64,000 nucleotides of DNA, taken from NCBI RefSeq assembly GCF_014841565.1, contig NZ_JACYUD010000002.1:166628-230627 (forward strand), written 5' to 3'. Positions 26,763-36,609 of the stretch are shown here, piece after piece (position 1 is the first letter of the stretch; each line of letters starts with the position of its first letter). Made by a program: the position numbers and the translations under genes. Under the pieces are notes generated by a model, which saw nothing but the letters and a program-made list of their open reading frames with translations, made no database searches and was not told where the DNA came from. Origin of the DNA: Rhizobium sp. CFBP 8762 (GTDB lineage Bacteria; Pseudomonadota; Alphaproteobacteria; Rhizobiales; Rhizobiaceae).

Positions 26763-29700
26763 ATGCTAGATAACCTCATGGCTCCACGGCAACGCATCAT
26801 TCCCGTCCGCCGCGATTACAATCGGTGGGTGGCAAACCAGACGCTGGAAGATTATGCCTTGCGGTTTACCGCCAAGGCCGCGCGCCGCTTTTCCAGCACC
26901 CGCATTTCGCAGACGGCCATCGGGGCCATCTCCTTTTTGGCACTGGAAGCCATTGGCGGGGCGATTACGCTTTCCTACGGCACCACCAACGCCATAGCAG
27001 CCATCATCGTTGCCAGTCTTGTCAGCTTGCTTATCGGCCTGCCGATTGCGCGTTATGCCATTCGCCATGGTGTGGATATCGATCTTTTGACGCGCGGCGC
27101 GAGCTTCGGCTATATCGGCTCCACGCTAACCTCACTGATCTATGCCAGCTTCACCTTCATCCTGTTTGCCATTGAGGCATCCATCATGTCCGGGGCACTG
27201 GAGCTTGCGCTCGGCATCCCCCTTTGGATCGGCTATATCGTCAGCGCTGTTATGGTCATTCCGCTGGTAACGCACGGTGTGCGGCTGATCAGCCGGTTCC
27301 AGCTGATCACGCAGCCCTTCTGGATTGTGCTGAACATCCTGCCATTCATCTTCATTGCCATGACGGACTGGAAAACGTTCGATATCTGGCGCGCCTTTAC
27401 CGGCCTGCAGCAAGCTGTGGGAGAACCCGGCACTACGGCCCCGTTTGTGCTGGCGCAGTTCGGTGCGGCCTCTGCCGTCATCTTCGCGCTGATGGCGCAG
27501 ATTGGCGAACAGGTGGATTTCCTGAGGTTTCTGCCGCCGCAGGATCAGAAAAAGCTCAAACATCGCTTTGCCATTTTTCTGGCTGGCCCCGGCTGGGTGC
27601 TGGTCGGCGCACCAAAGCTGCTGGCCGGCTCGTTCCTCGTGGTGCTGACACTGAATGCCGGGGTACCGGTGGATCGCGCTGCCGATCCGGCGCAAATGTA
27701 TCTGACAGCGTTTGGCTATATCCTGCCCTGGCCGAACGCGGCGCTGTTGCTGATGGTCGCCTTTGTCGTCGTATCGCAACTGAAGATCAACGTCATGAAT
27801 GCCTATGCGGGCTCGCTGGCCTGGTCCAACTTCTTCTCGCGCTTGACCCACAGTCATCCGGGCCGCGTGGTATGGCTGGTCTTCAACGTTGCCATTGCGC
27901 TGCTGCTGATGGAACTGGGCATTTACACGCTGCTGGAAGCCACGCTTGGCATCTTCTCCATCATCGCCATGGCGTGGCTCTGCACCATTTCCGCCGATCT
28001 CTTCATCAACAAGCCGCTGGGACTGGCACCCCCCGGCATCGAGTTCAAGCGCGCCCACCTCTATGATATCAACCCTGTTGGTCTCGGCAGTATGGGCCTT
28101 GCCACCATTGCTGCACTCACGGCCCATTTCGGTGCATTCGGCCCCATGGCGGCGGCGCTGGCACCGTTCATCGCCTTGACGGTGTCGCTGGTTGCGTCGC
28201 CGCTCATCGCTTGGGCGACAGATGGCAAATATTATCTGGCGCGAAAGCCGCGCCAAAGCTGGAAGCGCCTGTCCAGCCTCACCTGCTCCATCTGCGAGCA
28301 TGATTTCGAGCCAGAGGACATGGCGTGGTGTCCCGCCTATGCTGCGCCCATTTGTTCGCTCTGTTGTTCGCTGGACAGCCGCTGCCACGATCTGTGCAAA
28401 CCAAAGGCCAAGTTGAGTGCGCAGGCCGCTGCCGTTGGCAACACCCTGCTTCCCGCCTCCACCATGGCATGGCTAGCCTCACGCTTGGGGCGCTATGCGA
28501 TTGCCTCCGTGCTGGCCATCGCCTTCATCGGAATCGTGCTGGCGCTGATCGCGCACCAGATCAGCAGTGGATTTCCGGCTCAGGCAGACGTTGTCAACCG
28601 CACGGCAGCCGTCGTTTTCTTTGTGTTTGCCGTCGTGGCGGGCGTTGCCTGCTGGTTCTATGTGCTGGCGCATGACAGCCGCGTGGTGGCGGAAGAGGAG
28701 TCATCACGCCAAAACACGCTGCTGCTCAAGGAAATTGCAGCTCACAAAAAGACCGATGCCGCCCTGCAACAGGCCAAGGAAACGGCGGAATCTGCCAACC
28801 GCGCCAAAAGCCGCTATGTCGTGGGCCTTGCGCATGAGTTGCGCACGCCACTCAATGCCGTCATGGGCTATGCCCAAATTCTGGAGCGTGACGATACCAT
28901 TCCCGCACCGAGACAATCGGCCATCAAGGTCATCCGGCGCAGCGCCGATCACCTCTCTGGCCTGATCGATGGTCTGCTGGACATTTCCCGCATCGAGGCG
29001 GGGCGGCTTCAGGTGTTCTCCAACCCGATCAATCTCGGGGACTTTTTGGATCAGATCGTGGATCTCTTCCGCCCGCAGGCGGAAGCCAAGGGCCTCACCT
29101 TCGAGCAGCACCGTGCCGCCAATCTGCCGTCCTATGTCCGCACTGATGAGAAGCGCCTGCGCCAGATACTTGTCAATCTGTTATCCAACGCCATCAAATT
29201 CACCGATCATGGCAGCGTTCGATTCGAGGTTGGATACCGCACGCAGGTTGCCACCTTTACCATCAGCGATACCGGGCGCGGCATCGCCGAGGGCGACCTG
29301 CCCCGCATCTTCGAGCCGTTCCAGCGCGGTGAGGCCGAAACCATCAGGCCCATGCCCGGTCTTGGCCTTGGACTCACCATCACCCGTCTTTTAACAGAGA
29401 CACTCGGCGGTGAAATTGCTGTGGAAAGCACGCGCGATGCGGGCTCCATTTTCCGTGTGCGGTTGATGCTCTCGGCCATGCCGAAGCCAGCCACCAAACC
29501 GGCCATCCAGAAAATCCACGGCTATACCGGCCCGCGCCGCACCATTGCCGTTGTGGATGACAATGAAGACCACCGCGATCTGATGCGCGAAGTGCTGATG
29601 CCGCTGGACTTTGTGGTGCTGACCGCCGCCAGCGGTCCTGATTGTCTGACATTGATCGAGGGCGTGAAGCCAGACCTGTTCTTCATCGACATTTCTATGC

Positions 29701-30143
29701 CCGGCATGAATGGATGGGAGTTGGTGCGGCGTCTGCGCGAGACCGGACAAACGGCTCCCATTCTGATGCTCTCGGCAAATATCGGCGATACGCCGCAGAT
29801 GGATGGAGACACCGGACATAACGATACGCTGGCCAAACCTTTCGATATCCGCCAGCTTCACGACCGGCTCGCCGCTCACCTCCATCTGGACTGGCTGACG
29901 GATGCGCCGCAGGCGAGCGAGCCCAGCGAAACGAAAATTATCAGCCCCGGCCCCGCCCATATCGAAGAACTGATCCGGCTGGGCGAGATTGGCTATGTCC
30001 GCGGTATTGAAGCAAAACTGGCGGATTTGGCGCTCGTTCCCGACAATAGACCTTTTGCGCATGCACTTTTGAAATATGTTCAAGCCTTCGATCTCGCAGG
30101 CTATGCCGCGTTTTTAAAACGCATCGGGCAGGAGAAACCGTGA
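26763..30143 (+). CDS. NCS1 permease-like sensor fused to hybrid histidine kinase and receiver
   Basis: 1126 residues. Residues about 40-490 are an NCS1 (cytosine/purine/allantoin permease, CodB-like) domain of about 12 membrane segments. An eight-cysteine cluster (C508, C511, C523 and five more to about 549) follows, then two more membrane helices (about 570-650), a coiled-coil linker, a HisKA domain with AHELRTPLN (H691), a HATPase domain (NLLSNAIKF, DTGRGIAEGD, GLGLGLTITR), and a receiver with phospho-acceptor D976 (FFIDISMPGMNG). The architecture is that of transporter-like sensors such as CbrA, but with a nucleobase/hydantoin-type permease. It is divergent from urtA and followed 1 bp later by a response regulator. 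Ligand unknown; a nucleobase, hydantoin or allantoin-like compound is inferred. The start has no good ribosome-binding site; an ATG at 26778 is an alternative. Confidence 0.88.
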   Translation: MLDNLMAPRQRIIPVRRDYNRWVANQTLEDYALRFTAKAARRFSSTRISQTAIGAISFLALEAIGGAITLSYGTTNAIAAIIVASLVSLLIGLPIARYAIRHGVDIDLLTRGASFGYIGSTLTSLIYASFTFILFAIEASIMSGALELALGIPLWIGYIVSAVMVIPLVTHGVRLISRFQLITQPFWIVLNILPFIFIAMTDWKTFDIWRAFTGLQQAVGEPGTTAPFVLAQFGAASAVIFALMAQIGEQVDFLRFLPPQDQKKLKHRFAIFLAGPGWVLVGAPKLLAGSFLVVLTLNAGVPVDRAADPAQMYLTAFGYILPWPNAALLLMVAFVVVSQLKINVMNAYAGSLAWSNFFSRLTHSHPGRVVWLVFNVAIALLLMELGIYTLLEATLGIFSIIAMAWLCTISADLFINKPLGLAPPGIEFKRAHLYDINPVGLGSMGLATIAALTAHFGAFGPMAAALAPFIALTVSLVASPLIAWATDGKYYLARKPRQSWKRLSSLTCSICEHDFEPEDMAWCPAYAAPICSLCCSLDSRCHDLCKPKAKLSAQAAAVGNTLLPASTMAWLASRLGRYAIASVLAIAFIGIVLALIAHQISSGFPAQADVVNRTAAVVFFVFAVVAGVACWFYVLAHDSRVVAEEESSRQNTLLLKEIAAHKKTDAALQQAKETAESANRAKSRYVVGLAHELRTPLNAVMGYAQILERDDTIPAPRQSAIKVIRRSADHLSGLIDGLLDISRIEAGRLQVFSNPINLGDFLDQIVDLFRPQAEAKGLTFEQHRAANLPSYVRTDEKRLRQILVNLLSNAIKFTDHGSVRFEVGYRTQVATFTISDTGRGIAEGDLPRIFEPFQRGEAETIRPMPGLGLGLTITRLLTETLGGEIAVESTRDAGSIFRVRLMLSAMPKPATKPAIQKIHGYTGPRRTIAVVDDNEDHRDLMREVLMPLDFVVLTAASGPDCLTLIEGVKPDLFFIDISMPGMNGWELVRRLRETGQTAPILMLSANIGDTPQMDGDTGHNDTLAKPFDIRQLHDRLAAHLHLDWLTDAPQASEPSETKIISPGPAHIEELIRLGEIGYVRGIEAKLADLALVPDNRPFAHALLKYVQAFDLAGYAAFLKRIGQEKP

Positions 30144-30144
30144 C

Positions 30145-31080
30145 ATGACAACAGGCGCAAGCCCGCGCGACATCATCCTCATTGTTGATGACTCCCCGGA
30201 AACACTGGGCTTCTTGACCGATGCACTGGAGCAGTCGGGCTTTTCCGTGCTGATTGCGACGAGCGGCGCGGCGGCGCTCTCCATTGTAGACCGTATCACG
30301 CCGGATATGATCCTCATGGACGCGATCATGCCCAATATGGACGGGTTTGAGACTTGCCGCAGGCTGAAAAGCAACAGTGCCGTGGCCGCTGTTCCCGTGG
30401 TCTTCATGACGGGGTTGACCGAGACCGAGCATGTGGTTCACGCGCTGGAGTCCGGCGGTGTCGATTATCTGACAAAGCCCATCAATATCGATGAGCTGCG
30501 CGCTCGCATCCGTGTGCATCTGGCGAATGCCCGCTCCGCCCAGAGCGCCCGCGTGGCGCTGGATGCCGCCGGCCGGCATTTGCTGGCCGTCAGTCAGACC
30601 GGCAGCATCCGGTGGTCCACGCCGCAGGCAACGCGGCTGGTGGCAAGTGCGACCGGCAGTGACGCGGGGCTGGACCAGATTGCGGCGGAAATCGGCCTGT
30701 GGATGAACAACCGCAACCGTCCCGGCTTTGCCAGCGGCGCGCCGTTTGTGGTCGGGGCCGGTCAAAGCGAGGGTCGGGGCGAGGGTCTACAACTGGCCTA
30801 TCTCGGTGCTGTTGGCGCGGATGAGTTTCTCTTTCGCCTGATGGCGGTCAGCGGTGCGACCGATACCGAGCGGCTGCGCCAGAGTTTCGGGCTGACGCAG
30901 CGCGAATCCGATGTGCTGCTTTGGATTGCCAAGGGCAAATCTAACCGCGACATCGGCGATATTCTTGGCCTGTCATCGCGCACGGTCAACAAGCATCTGG
31001 AACAGATTTATGTAAAACTCGGTGTGGAAAACCGCGCCTCCGCTGCGGTCAAGGCAGCCGGTGTTCTGCATGCAGGTTAA
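30145..31080 (+). CDS. Response regulator, CheY receiver plus LuxR-type HTH
   Basis: 311 residues. The receiver has LIVDDSPETL, phospho-acceptor D59 (MILMDAIMPNMDG), and DYLTKPIN with the conserved Lys. About 100 residues of poorly conserved linker follow, then a LuxR HTH at about 245-300 (LTQRESDVLLWIAKGKSNRDIG, SSRTVNKHLEQIYVKLG). It begins 1 bp after the permease-kinase stop and is almost certainly its partner. Likely targets are the divergent urt operon or its own promoter. Its last 32 bp overlap the end of the convergent cutC gene. Confidence 0.9.
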   Translation: MTTGASPRDIILIVDDSPETLGFLTDALEQSGFSVLIATSGAAALSIVDRITPDMILMDAIMPNMDGFETCRRLKSNSAVAAVPVVFMTGLTETEHVVHALESGGVDYLTKPINIDELRARIRVHLANARSAQSARVALDAAGRHLLAVSQTGSIRWSTPQATRLVASATGSDAGLDQIAAEIGLWMNNRNRPGFASGAPFVVGAGQSEGRGEGLQLAYLGAVGADEFLFRLMAVSGATDTERLRQSFGLTQRESDVLLWIAKGKSNRDIGDILGLSSRTVNKHLEQIYVKLGVENRASAAVKAAGVLHAG

Positions 31081-31789
31081 GCGCTGCTTTTAAGGTTCGC
31101 ACACGCTCTTCATCCGTCATCCGGTCGGAAGGCAATGCAAAACCCATGCGCAAGATGTTTGGTTGGGGGGTAGCGGCAACCCCGCAGGACGCATGGACTT
31201 CATTCACCGGTACGCGAGCAAGTATATCCGGCAGTGTTTCTATGGTGACACCCGCTCCCGGCATGATGGAAATGCGGCCAGCCGCAACATCGTGGACACG
31301 GCGCAGGTCGTCCAGTCCGGCTGAAACGGTCGGCGCACGCCCGGATGTCAAAATGCGCTCGAAACCAAGCTCAATGGCCAATTCCACAGCCTCTGATACA
31401 TCGGGCACAAGATCGAACGCGCGGTGCAGCGAGCAGCCAACACCGGCAGCAGCCTTGATCAGCACCCTGAGCATATCGCCGTTCAACCGTCCATCGGCGA
31501 GGCTTGCGCCCAGCACGACGCCAGCGAGGCCGGCGCTGCGCGCTTCTTGTATATCGGCAATCATCACGGCACAGTCGGCATCGTTGAAAACGAAATCCCC
31601 ACTGCGGGGCCGGATCATGGCATATACAGGAATATCAACCGTGGCTGCCTCGGCCATCAACCCCGCAGAGGGCGTCAAGCCGCCGACCGCCAGCGCACTG
31701 CACAGTTCAATGCGGTCCGCGCCACCGTTGACGGCTGCATGCAACCCGCTTGCACTGTCCACACAGACTTCCAGCAAACGATCAACCAA
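31049..31789 (-). CDS. cutC: CutC family protein
   Basis: 246 residues, TIM-barrel CutC family. LLEVCVDSASGLHAAVNGGADRIELCS, GGLTPSAGLM, MIRPRSGDFVF, HRAFD and ILTSGRAPTV are family motifs. CutC was named for copper homeostasis, but the biochemical role is not settled. Here it is the last gene of an amino-sugar uptake operon and overlaps the ROK kinase gene by 8 bp, so a metabolic role in sugar catabolism is more likely in this organism. Confidence 0.88.
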   Translation of the reverse strand: MVDRLLEVCVDSASGLHAAVNGGADRIELCSALAVGGLTPSAGLMAEAATVDIPVYAMIRPRSGDFVFNDADCAVMIADIQEARSAGLAGVVLGASLADGRLNGDMLRVLIKAAAGVGCSLHRAFDLVPDVSEAVELAIELGFERILTSGRAPTVSAGLDDLRRVHDVAAGRISIMPGAGVTIETLPDILARVPVNEVHASCGVAATPQPNILRMGFALPSDRMTDEERVRTLKAALNLHAEHRLP

Positions 31790-32690
31790 GGCAAGCCGCT
31801 CCCAGCAAGGCCGCGCCGATCAGGCCCGGTTCCACAGTGCAGGCCGCTGGCACCACCAGGGGCCGTGGAAAGCGCCGCAACGTGCGGCTGCGCACCGCCT
31901 CATCCAGCACTGTCAGCAACGCTTTCGAATTTGCAAGACCACCGCCGACCGGCACAATCGTTGCCCCGGTGATGTTGATCGTCAACGCCAAAGGCGCGCT
32001 CACCAGATCGACAAACACATCCAGCGTGCGTGCAGCCGCGTTATCGCCTGCCTGCCACCGCTGAATGATTGTTTCGCTTGTCGCCCTAATGCCGTGGAGA
32101 TGCTGGTGCAGCCGTTCCATGCCACGGGCCGCGCCGATGGTGTTGACACAGCCGCTTTGTCCGCACTCGCAGGCAAAATGCGGAATAAGCACCGGAGGCG
32201 TCCCGGCAAAGGACGCCGCCGCCGTGCCATGCCCCCACTCCCCGGCAAAGCCGCCATGCTCATTGATGAGCCGCCCATCTACCACCAGCCCGCCGCCAAC
32301 GCCGGAGCCCAGAATGGCCCCAAACACGATGCGGTGCCCCTGCCCCGCACCAACGCCCGCTTCCGCCAGCGCAAAGCAATCGGCATCATTGGCGATGAAG
32401 ACAGGCAGACCGAGTGCGGCTTCCAGATCGTGTTTCAGATCACGCTGGTGCATGCAGGGAATGTTGGCGCAAATCAGCGTGCCGCTGTCCTCATCCACCA
32501 CACCGGTAATAGAGATCGCCAGACATTGCGGCTTATCTGGCAATTGCAATATCGCATCGCGAAACACCGCAACAAAGGCCGCAAAATCTCGACCAGGTGT
32601 CGTGACGCGTGGCATGGGCCTGATGTCCGTCGGCGACGCCGCAACCGCACCTTTCATGGCACTGCCGCCTATGTCGAAGCATAGGATCAT
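31782..32690 (-). CDS. ROK family sugar kinase, probably N-acetylglucosamine kinase
   Basis: 302 residues. [13 protein letters not shown] is the ROK phosphate loop, [11 protein letters not shown] the acidic motif, GSGVGGGLV the second phosphate motif, and [11 protein letters not shown] with an upstream His the zinc-binding motif. It would phosphorylate a GlcNAc-type hexose with ATP. Overlaps the ABC ATPase stop by 4 bp. The operon context (murQ, nagA-type genes) supports an amino-sugar substrate, though the ROK family also contains glucokinases. Confidence 0.82.
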   Translation of the reverse strand: MILCFDIGGSAMKGAVAASPTDIRPMPRVTTPGRDFAAFVAVFRDAILQLPDKPQCLAISITGVVDEDSGTLICANIPCMHQRDLKHDLEAALGLPVFIANDADCFALAEAGVGAGQGHRIVFGAILGSGVGGGLVVDGRLINEHGGFAGEWGHGTAAASFAGTPPVLIPHFACECGQSGCVNTIGAARGMERLHQHLHGIRATSETIIQRWQAGDNAAARTLDVFVDLVSAPLALTINITGATIVPVGGGLANSKALLTVLDEAVRSRTLRRFPRPLVVPAACTVEPGLIGAALLGAACLG

Positions 32691-33694
32691 ACGCCCTTGA
32701 TGGCCTTCTGGCTGGCGTCGAAACGGTGCATCTTGCTCTCCTCGGGCGTCGCGAAGACAATGTCGTCCACATCAAACCGGTGCTCGCCGAACAGTCGCAC
32801 CGTCAGAAGCCCGGTCTTCTCCGTTTCCAGATACAGGATCGTATCTGCTCCCAGATGCTCCACATGGATGACTTTACCGACCCACTGCCCTTGGTCACGC
32901 GACAGCGTGATATGCTCCGGACGGATGCCGATAGTTTTGGCTCCAGCAATACCGAGCTTGTCGGCATCGATGAAATTCATCTGCGGCGAGCCGATGAAGG
33001 AGGCAACGAACTCATTGGCTGGAAAATTGTAGAGCTCCATCGGTGATCCGACTTGCTCGATCACACCGTTGTTCAGCACCACGATCTTGTCGGCCAGCGT
33101 CATCGCTTCCACCTGATCATGGGTGACGTAGACCATCGTGGCCTTCAACTCGCGGTGCAGACGCGCGATTTCCAGCCGCGTATTGACACGCAACGCCGCA
33201 TCCAGATTGGACAGCGGCTCGTCGAACAGAAACAGTTTTGGCTCCCGCACGATGGCGCGCCCGATGGCCACGCGCTGACGCTGGCCGCCGGACAACTCCG
33301 CCGGGCGGCGCTTCAGATAGCTTTGCAGCGAAAGCATATTGGCAGCTTTTGCCACCCGCGCTTCAATATCGGCCTTCTCCGCACCGGCCTGTTTGAGCCC
33401 CAGCCCCATATTGTCGGCGACGGTCAAATGGGGATACAGCGCGTAGGACTGGAACACCATGGCGATGCCGCGCTTGGCGGGCGCAACATTGATCATTTCC
33501 GCCCCATCAATCTGAATGGAGCCGGAGGTGGCATCCTCAAGGCCCGCAACGATGCGCAGAAGTGTGGATTTTCCGCAGCCGGAGGGGCCAACAAAAATAA
33601 CGAATTCGCCATCCTTGACCTCAAGGTCTATGCCTTTCAGCACGTCATGCGTGCCGAACGATTTGCGGATGGAAGTCAGGTGCAAGGAGCCCAT
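32687..33694 (-). CDS. Sugar ABC transporter ATP-binding protein (UgpC/MalK type)
   Basis: 335 residues. Walker A is [11 protein letters not shown], the signature [15 protein letters not shown], Walker [14 protein letters not shown], and the switch THDQ. The C-terminal 100 residues form a TOBE/MalK regulatory domain ([10 protein letters not shown]). The nucleotide-binding subunit for the MalF/MalG-like permeases just upstream. It sits 14 bp after the oxidoreductase gene. Confidence 0.93.
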   Translation of the reverse strand: MGSLHLTSIRKSFGTHDVLKGIDLEVKDGEFVIFVGPSGCGKSTLLRIVAGLEDATSGSIQIDGAEMINVAPAKRGIAMVFQSYALYPHLTVADNMGLGLKQAGAEKADIEARVAKAANMLSLQSYLKRRPAELSGGQRQRVAIGRAIVREPKLFLFDEPLSNLDAALRVNTRLEIARLHRELKATMVYVTHDQVEAMTLADKIVVLNNGVIEQVGSPMELYNFPANEFVASFIGSPQMNFIDADKLGIAGAKTIGIRPEHITLSRDQGQWVGKVIHVEHLGADTILYLETEKTGLLTVRLFGEHRFDVDDIVFATPEESKMHRFDASQKAIKGV

Positions 33695-33708
33695 ATGCTT
33701 CTTCTTTT

Positions 33709-34764
33709 CTACAAGTTGACGGGCAAGCCGCTGCGCACACTTTCGTCCGCGGCCAGACAGATCGCCAGTGATTTGACCGCATCGTCCATATGCGCACCGA
33801 GGTCGATATCCTCCCGAATGGCTTTCAGCACGAAAGCCTGTTCCAGATCGCAGAGGTCCTGATGCCCGGGTTCACCCGCCATGGTCAGCATCTCGTCGGG
33901 CTTGGTAAATCGCCCGTCCGCGCCAAGGCTTGCCGAATGCAGCTTGATCATGTTGGTTTTGGTGTGGGCGTCCACATCATCCGAGCGCACATTGCTGTCC
34001 ATCACGATGGAGACGCATCCGTTGGGAGAAATCACGTCTTTCACGAAGAAGGCCGTTTCCGACATCATCGGCCCCCACCCGGCCTCGTACCAGCCCACCG
34101 ATCCATCATCGAACATGACCTGAAGATGCCCGTAATTGTACATGCCGTCGTCAATCTCCTGGCTCAGCCGCACGCCCATGCCGCGCACCTGCACCGGTTT
34201 GGCATCGGTGATCTGGCACATCACATCGAGATAATGCACGCCGCAATCGACAAGCGGTGATGTCGTCTTCATCAGCGCCTTGTGCGTGGCCCAGGTCTCG
34301 CCGCTGGATTGCTGGTTCAGGTTCATCCGAAACACATAGGGTCCACCGAGCTTGCGGGCCTCGGCAATCAGCCGCATCCAGCTTGGGTGGTGGCGTAGAA
34401 TGTAACCAACGACCAGTTTGCGACCATTGGCCCGGGCGCAGGCCACGACACGTTCCGCGTCTGCCACCGTTGTTGCCAAGGGCTTTTCAACAAAAACATG
34501 CGCGCCCGCTTCCATTGCCATGATGGCGTAATCGGCATGGGTATCGGAATAGGTGCTGATCGAGCACAGGTCCGGTTTCAGTTCGGCCAGACTGTCCGCA
34601 AAGGTCGGGTGAATCCGATAGCCTTCCAGAGCTTGCGGCACAGCAACGTGCGAGCGGTTCACCAGCCCGACAATTTCAAACCCCGGATTGTGGTGATAGG
34701 CCAGCGCGTGGCTTCGCCCCATATTGCCCAAACCAGCAGACAGAACACGGATGGGTTTGTTCAT
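33709..34764 (-). CDS. Gfo/Idh/MocA family oxidoreductase
   Basis: 351 residues. The N-terminal Rossmann domain begins [30 protein letters not shown] is the EKP motif with the catalytic Lys; [12 protein letters not shown] carries the active-site His. The family oxidises or reduces sugars and inositols with NAD(P). In this operon it may process a modified amino sugar before phosphorylation. Its 5' end overlaps the permease gene by ATGA. Substrate unknown. Confidence 0.88.
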   Translation of the reverse strand: MNKPIRVLSAGLGNMGRSHALAYHHNPGFEIVGLVNRSHVAVPQALEGYRIHPTFADSLAELKPDLCSISTYSDTHADYAIMAMEAGAHVFVEKPLATTVADAERVVACARANGRKLVVGYILRHHPSWMRLIAEARKLGGPYVFRMNLNQQSSGETWATHKALMKTTSPLVDCGVHYLDVMCQITDAKPVQVRGMGVRLSQEIDDGMYNYGHLQVMFDDGSVGWYEAGWGPMMSETAFFVKDVISPNGCVSIVMDSNVRSDDVDAHTKTNMIKLHSASLGADGRFTKPDEMLTMAGEPGHQDLCDLEQAFVLKAIREDIDLGAHMDDAVKSLAICLAADESVRSGLPVNL

Positions 34765-35600
34765 TTGACGGCTCCCGAAGTTATGCCACGGATCAACTGC
34801 CGCGAGAAGATGACGTAAAGGACCAGCACCGGAAAGATCGCCAGAGACAGGGCTGACAGCACCGCATTCCAGTTTGTCACGAACTGGCCGATGAACATTT
34901 GAGAGCCGAGCGTGACCGTTTTTGTGGCCTCACCGGGTGCAAGGATCAATGGAAACCAAAGGTCGTTCCAGATCGGAATCATCGTAAACACCGCAACCGT
35001 CGCCATGGCAGGCCGTACCAGCGGCAGCACCAGCCGGAAAAAGATGGCGTATTCGGAAAGCCCGTCGATCCGCCCGGCATTCTTTAGATCATCGGATACG
35101 CTGCGCATGAACTCCGAAAGAATGAAGACCGCCAGCGGCAACCCTTGCGCGGTGTAGACCAGGATCAGCGCCGTTAGCGTATTGACGAGCCCCGCGGCGA
35201 CCATGCCCTGCAAGATCGCCACCGTTCCCAAACGAATGGGGATCATGATGCCGATGGCCAGATAAAGGCCCATGAGCGAATTGCCCTTGAACCGATATTC
35301 CGAGAGCGCGAAGGCCGCCATCGCACCAAACAGCAGCACAAAAAAGATCGAGACAACGGTCACGATCACGCTGTTTTGAAAGTACCCGGCAAAGTCCCCC
35401 TGCGTCAGCACGGTTTGGTAACCGGTCAGGCTGAACGTTTCAAAGTTCGGCGGTGCCAGCGGCGCACGGAAAATGGCGTTCTTGGTCTTGAACGAGTTGA
35501 TGATGGTCAACACGACTGGAAACAGCGCGATGACCGTGTAGGCGATCAGCGCCAGATGCACGAAGCCGGTGCGAACGGGAGAGCGGCGGGCGATGGACAT
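34761..35600 (-). CDS. Carbohydrate ABC transporter permease (MalG family)
   Basis: 279 residues with six predicted membrane segments. The EAA-loop motif EFMRSVSDDLKNAGRIDGLSEYAIFFRLVLPLVRPA contacts the ATPase. The C-terminus ends [14 protein letters not shown]-like, as usual for MalG-type subunits. It pairs with the MalF-type gene 12 bp upstream. Confidence 0.92.
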   Translation of the reverse strand: MSIARRSPVRTGFVHLALIAYTVIALFPVVLTIINSFKTKNAIFRAPLAPPNFETFSLTGYQTVLTQGDFAGYFQNSVIVTVVSIFFVLLFGAMAAFALSEYRFKGNSLMGLYLAIGIMIPIRLGTVAILQGMVAAGLVNTLTALILVYTAQGLPLAVFILSEFMRSVSDDLKNAGRIDGLSEYAIFFRLVLPLVRPAMATVAVFTMIPIWNDLWFPLILAPGEATKTVTLGSQMFIGQFVTNWNAVLSALSLAIFPVLVLYVIFSRQLIRGITSGAVK

Positions 35601-35612
35601 GCAGAGGCTCTC

Positions 35613-36575
35613 CTAGAACTGGTAGCGGCGGATGCGCCGCTGGATGCCGAACAGGTACAGCGACACACCGGCCAGAATGATCAGGAACATGACCGTTGCG
35701 ATGGTCGCGCCCATGGAGCGATCGCCAAGCTGCAACTGGAAGCCGAAGAACGTTCGGTAGAGCAGCGTGCCCAGCACATCGGTAGATTTATCCGGCCCCG
35801 CCAGCGCACCCTGCACAGTATAAATCAGATCGAAGGCATTGAAATTGCCCACAAATGTCAGAATGGAGATAATGCCGATGGCAGGCAGGATCAGCGGTAG
35901 TTTGATCTTCCAGAACTGCCCCCAGCCGGTGATGCCATCGCATTCTGCGGCTTCGATAACCTCTTCGGGAATGCTCAGGAGTGCTGCATAGATCAGCATC
36001 ATGGGAATGCCTACATATTGCCAAACGGAGATGAGTGACACCGCGATCAGCGCCGAACCGGGTTTGCCAAGCCATGGCGAAAAGAACGATTTGAGACCCA
36101 CCAGATCCATCAGCCAGGGGGACACGCCCCAGATTGGCGACAGGATCAGCTTCCAGATAAAGCCGACAATCACGAAAGACAGCAGCGTCGGCAAGAAGAT
36201 TGCGGTGCGGTAAAATGCTGCAAACCGAAGCTTCGGAATCGACAGCATCGCCGCCAGCGCCACACCGATCGGGTTCTGCACCAACATGTGGATGACGAAG
36301 AAAATGAAGTTGTTGCGCAGCGCATTCCAGAAATCGGCAGCCCAACGCGCATCCCCAAACAGCACACGGAAATTGGCAAGCCCGACGAAAGCAGGCTGAC
36401 CATCCACCACGTTGAACAGCGACAGGCGCAATGTCTCAATCAGCGGCAGGATCATCACCGCGCTGTACACAATCAGCGCAGGCAACAAAAACACCACAAT
36501 GTGCCAGCGGCGCGGCCGCTTTGCGGCGACGGGAAGTGTCCGCGCATATGGGGCGGAAACAGCAGCTTCGCTCAT
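35613..36575 (-). CDS. Carbohydrate ABC transporter permease (MalF family)
   Basis: 320 residues with six membrane segments and the EAA-loop IPEEVIEAAECDGITGWGQFWKIKLPLI. A short Ala/Arg-rich N-terminal tail precedes the first helix. The ATG at 36575 has GAGGTGGAG upstream; a GTG three codons earlier overlaps that site and is less likely. It follows the binding-protein gene after a stable hairpin. Confidence 0.92.
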   Translation of the reverse strand: MSEAAVSAPYARTLPVAAKRPRRWHIVVFLLPALIVYSAVMILPLIETLRLSLFNVVDGQPAFVGLANFRVLFGDARWAADFWNALRNNFIFFVIHMLVQNPIGVALAAMLSIPKLRFAAFYRTAIFLPTLLSFVIVGFIWKLILSPIWGVSPWLMDLVGLKSFFSPWLGKPGSALIAVSLISVWQYVGIPMMLIYAALLSIPEEVIEAAECDGITGWGQFWKIKLPLILPAIGIISILTFVGNFNAFDLIYTVQGALAGPDKSTDVLGTLLYRTFFGFQLQLGDRSMGATIATVMFLIILAGVSLYLFGIQRRIRRYQF

Positions 36576-36609
36576 AAGCTCCACCTCATCTTAAAAGTCT
36601 TGGGATTGC

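Noticed and set aside
27132-28388. Open frame of about 418 codons on the minus strand opposite the permease part of the sensor kinase
   Set aside because: Gln/Arg/His-rich sequence without hydrophobic or domain pattern; complement of membrane helix codons.
31146-32684. Open frame of about 512 codons on the plus strand opposite cutC and the ROK kinase
   Set aside because: Low-complexity composition, no motifs, and both opposite genes have clear family signatures and coupled overlaps.
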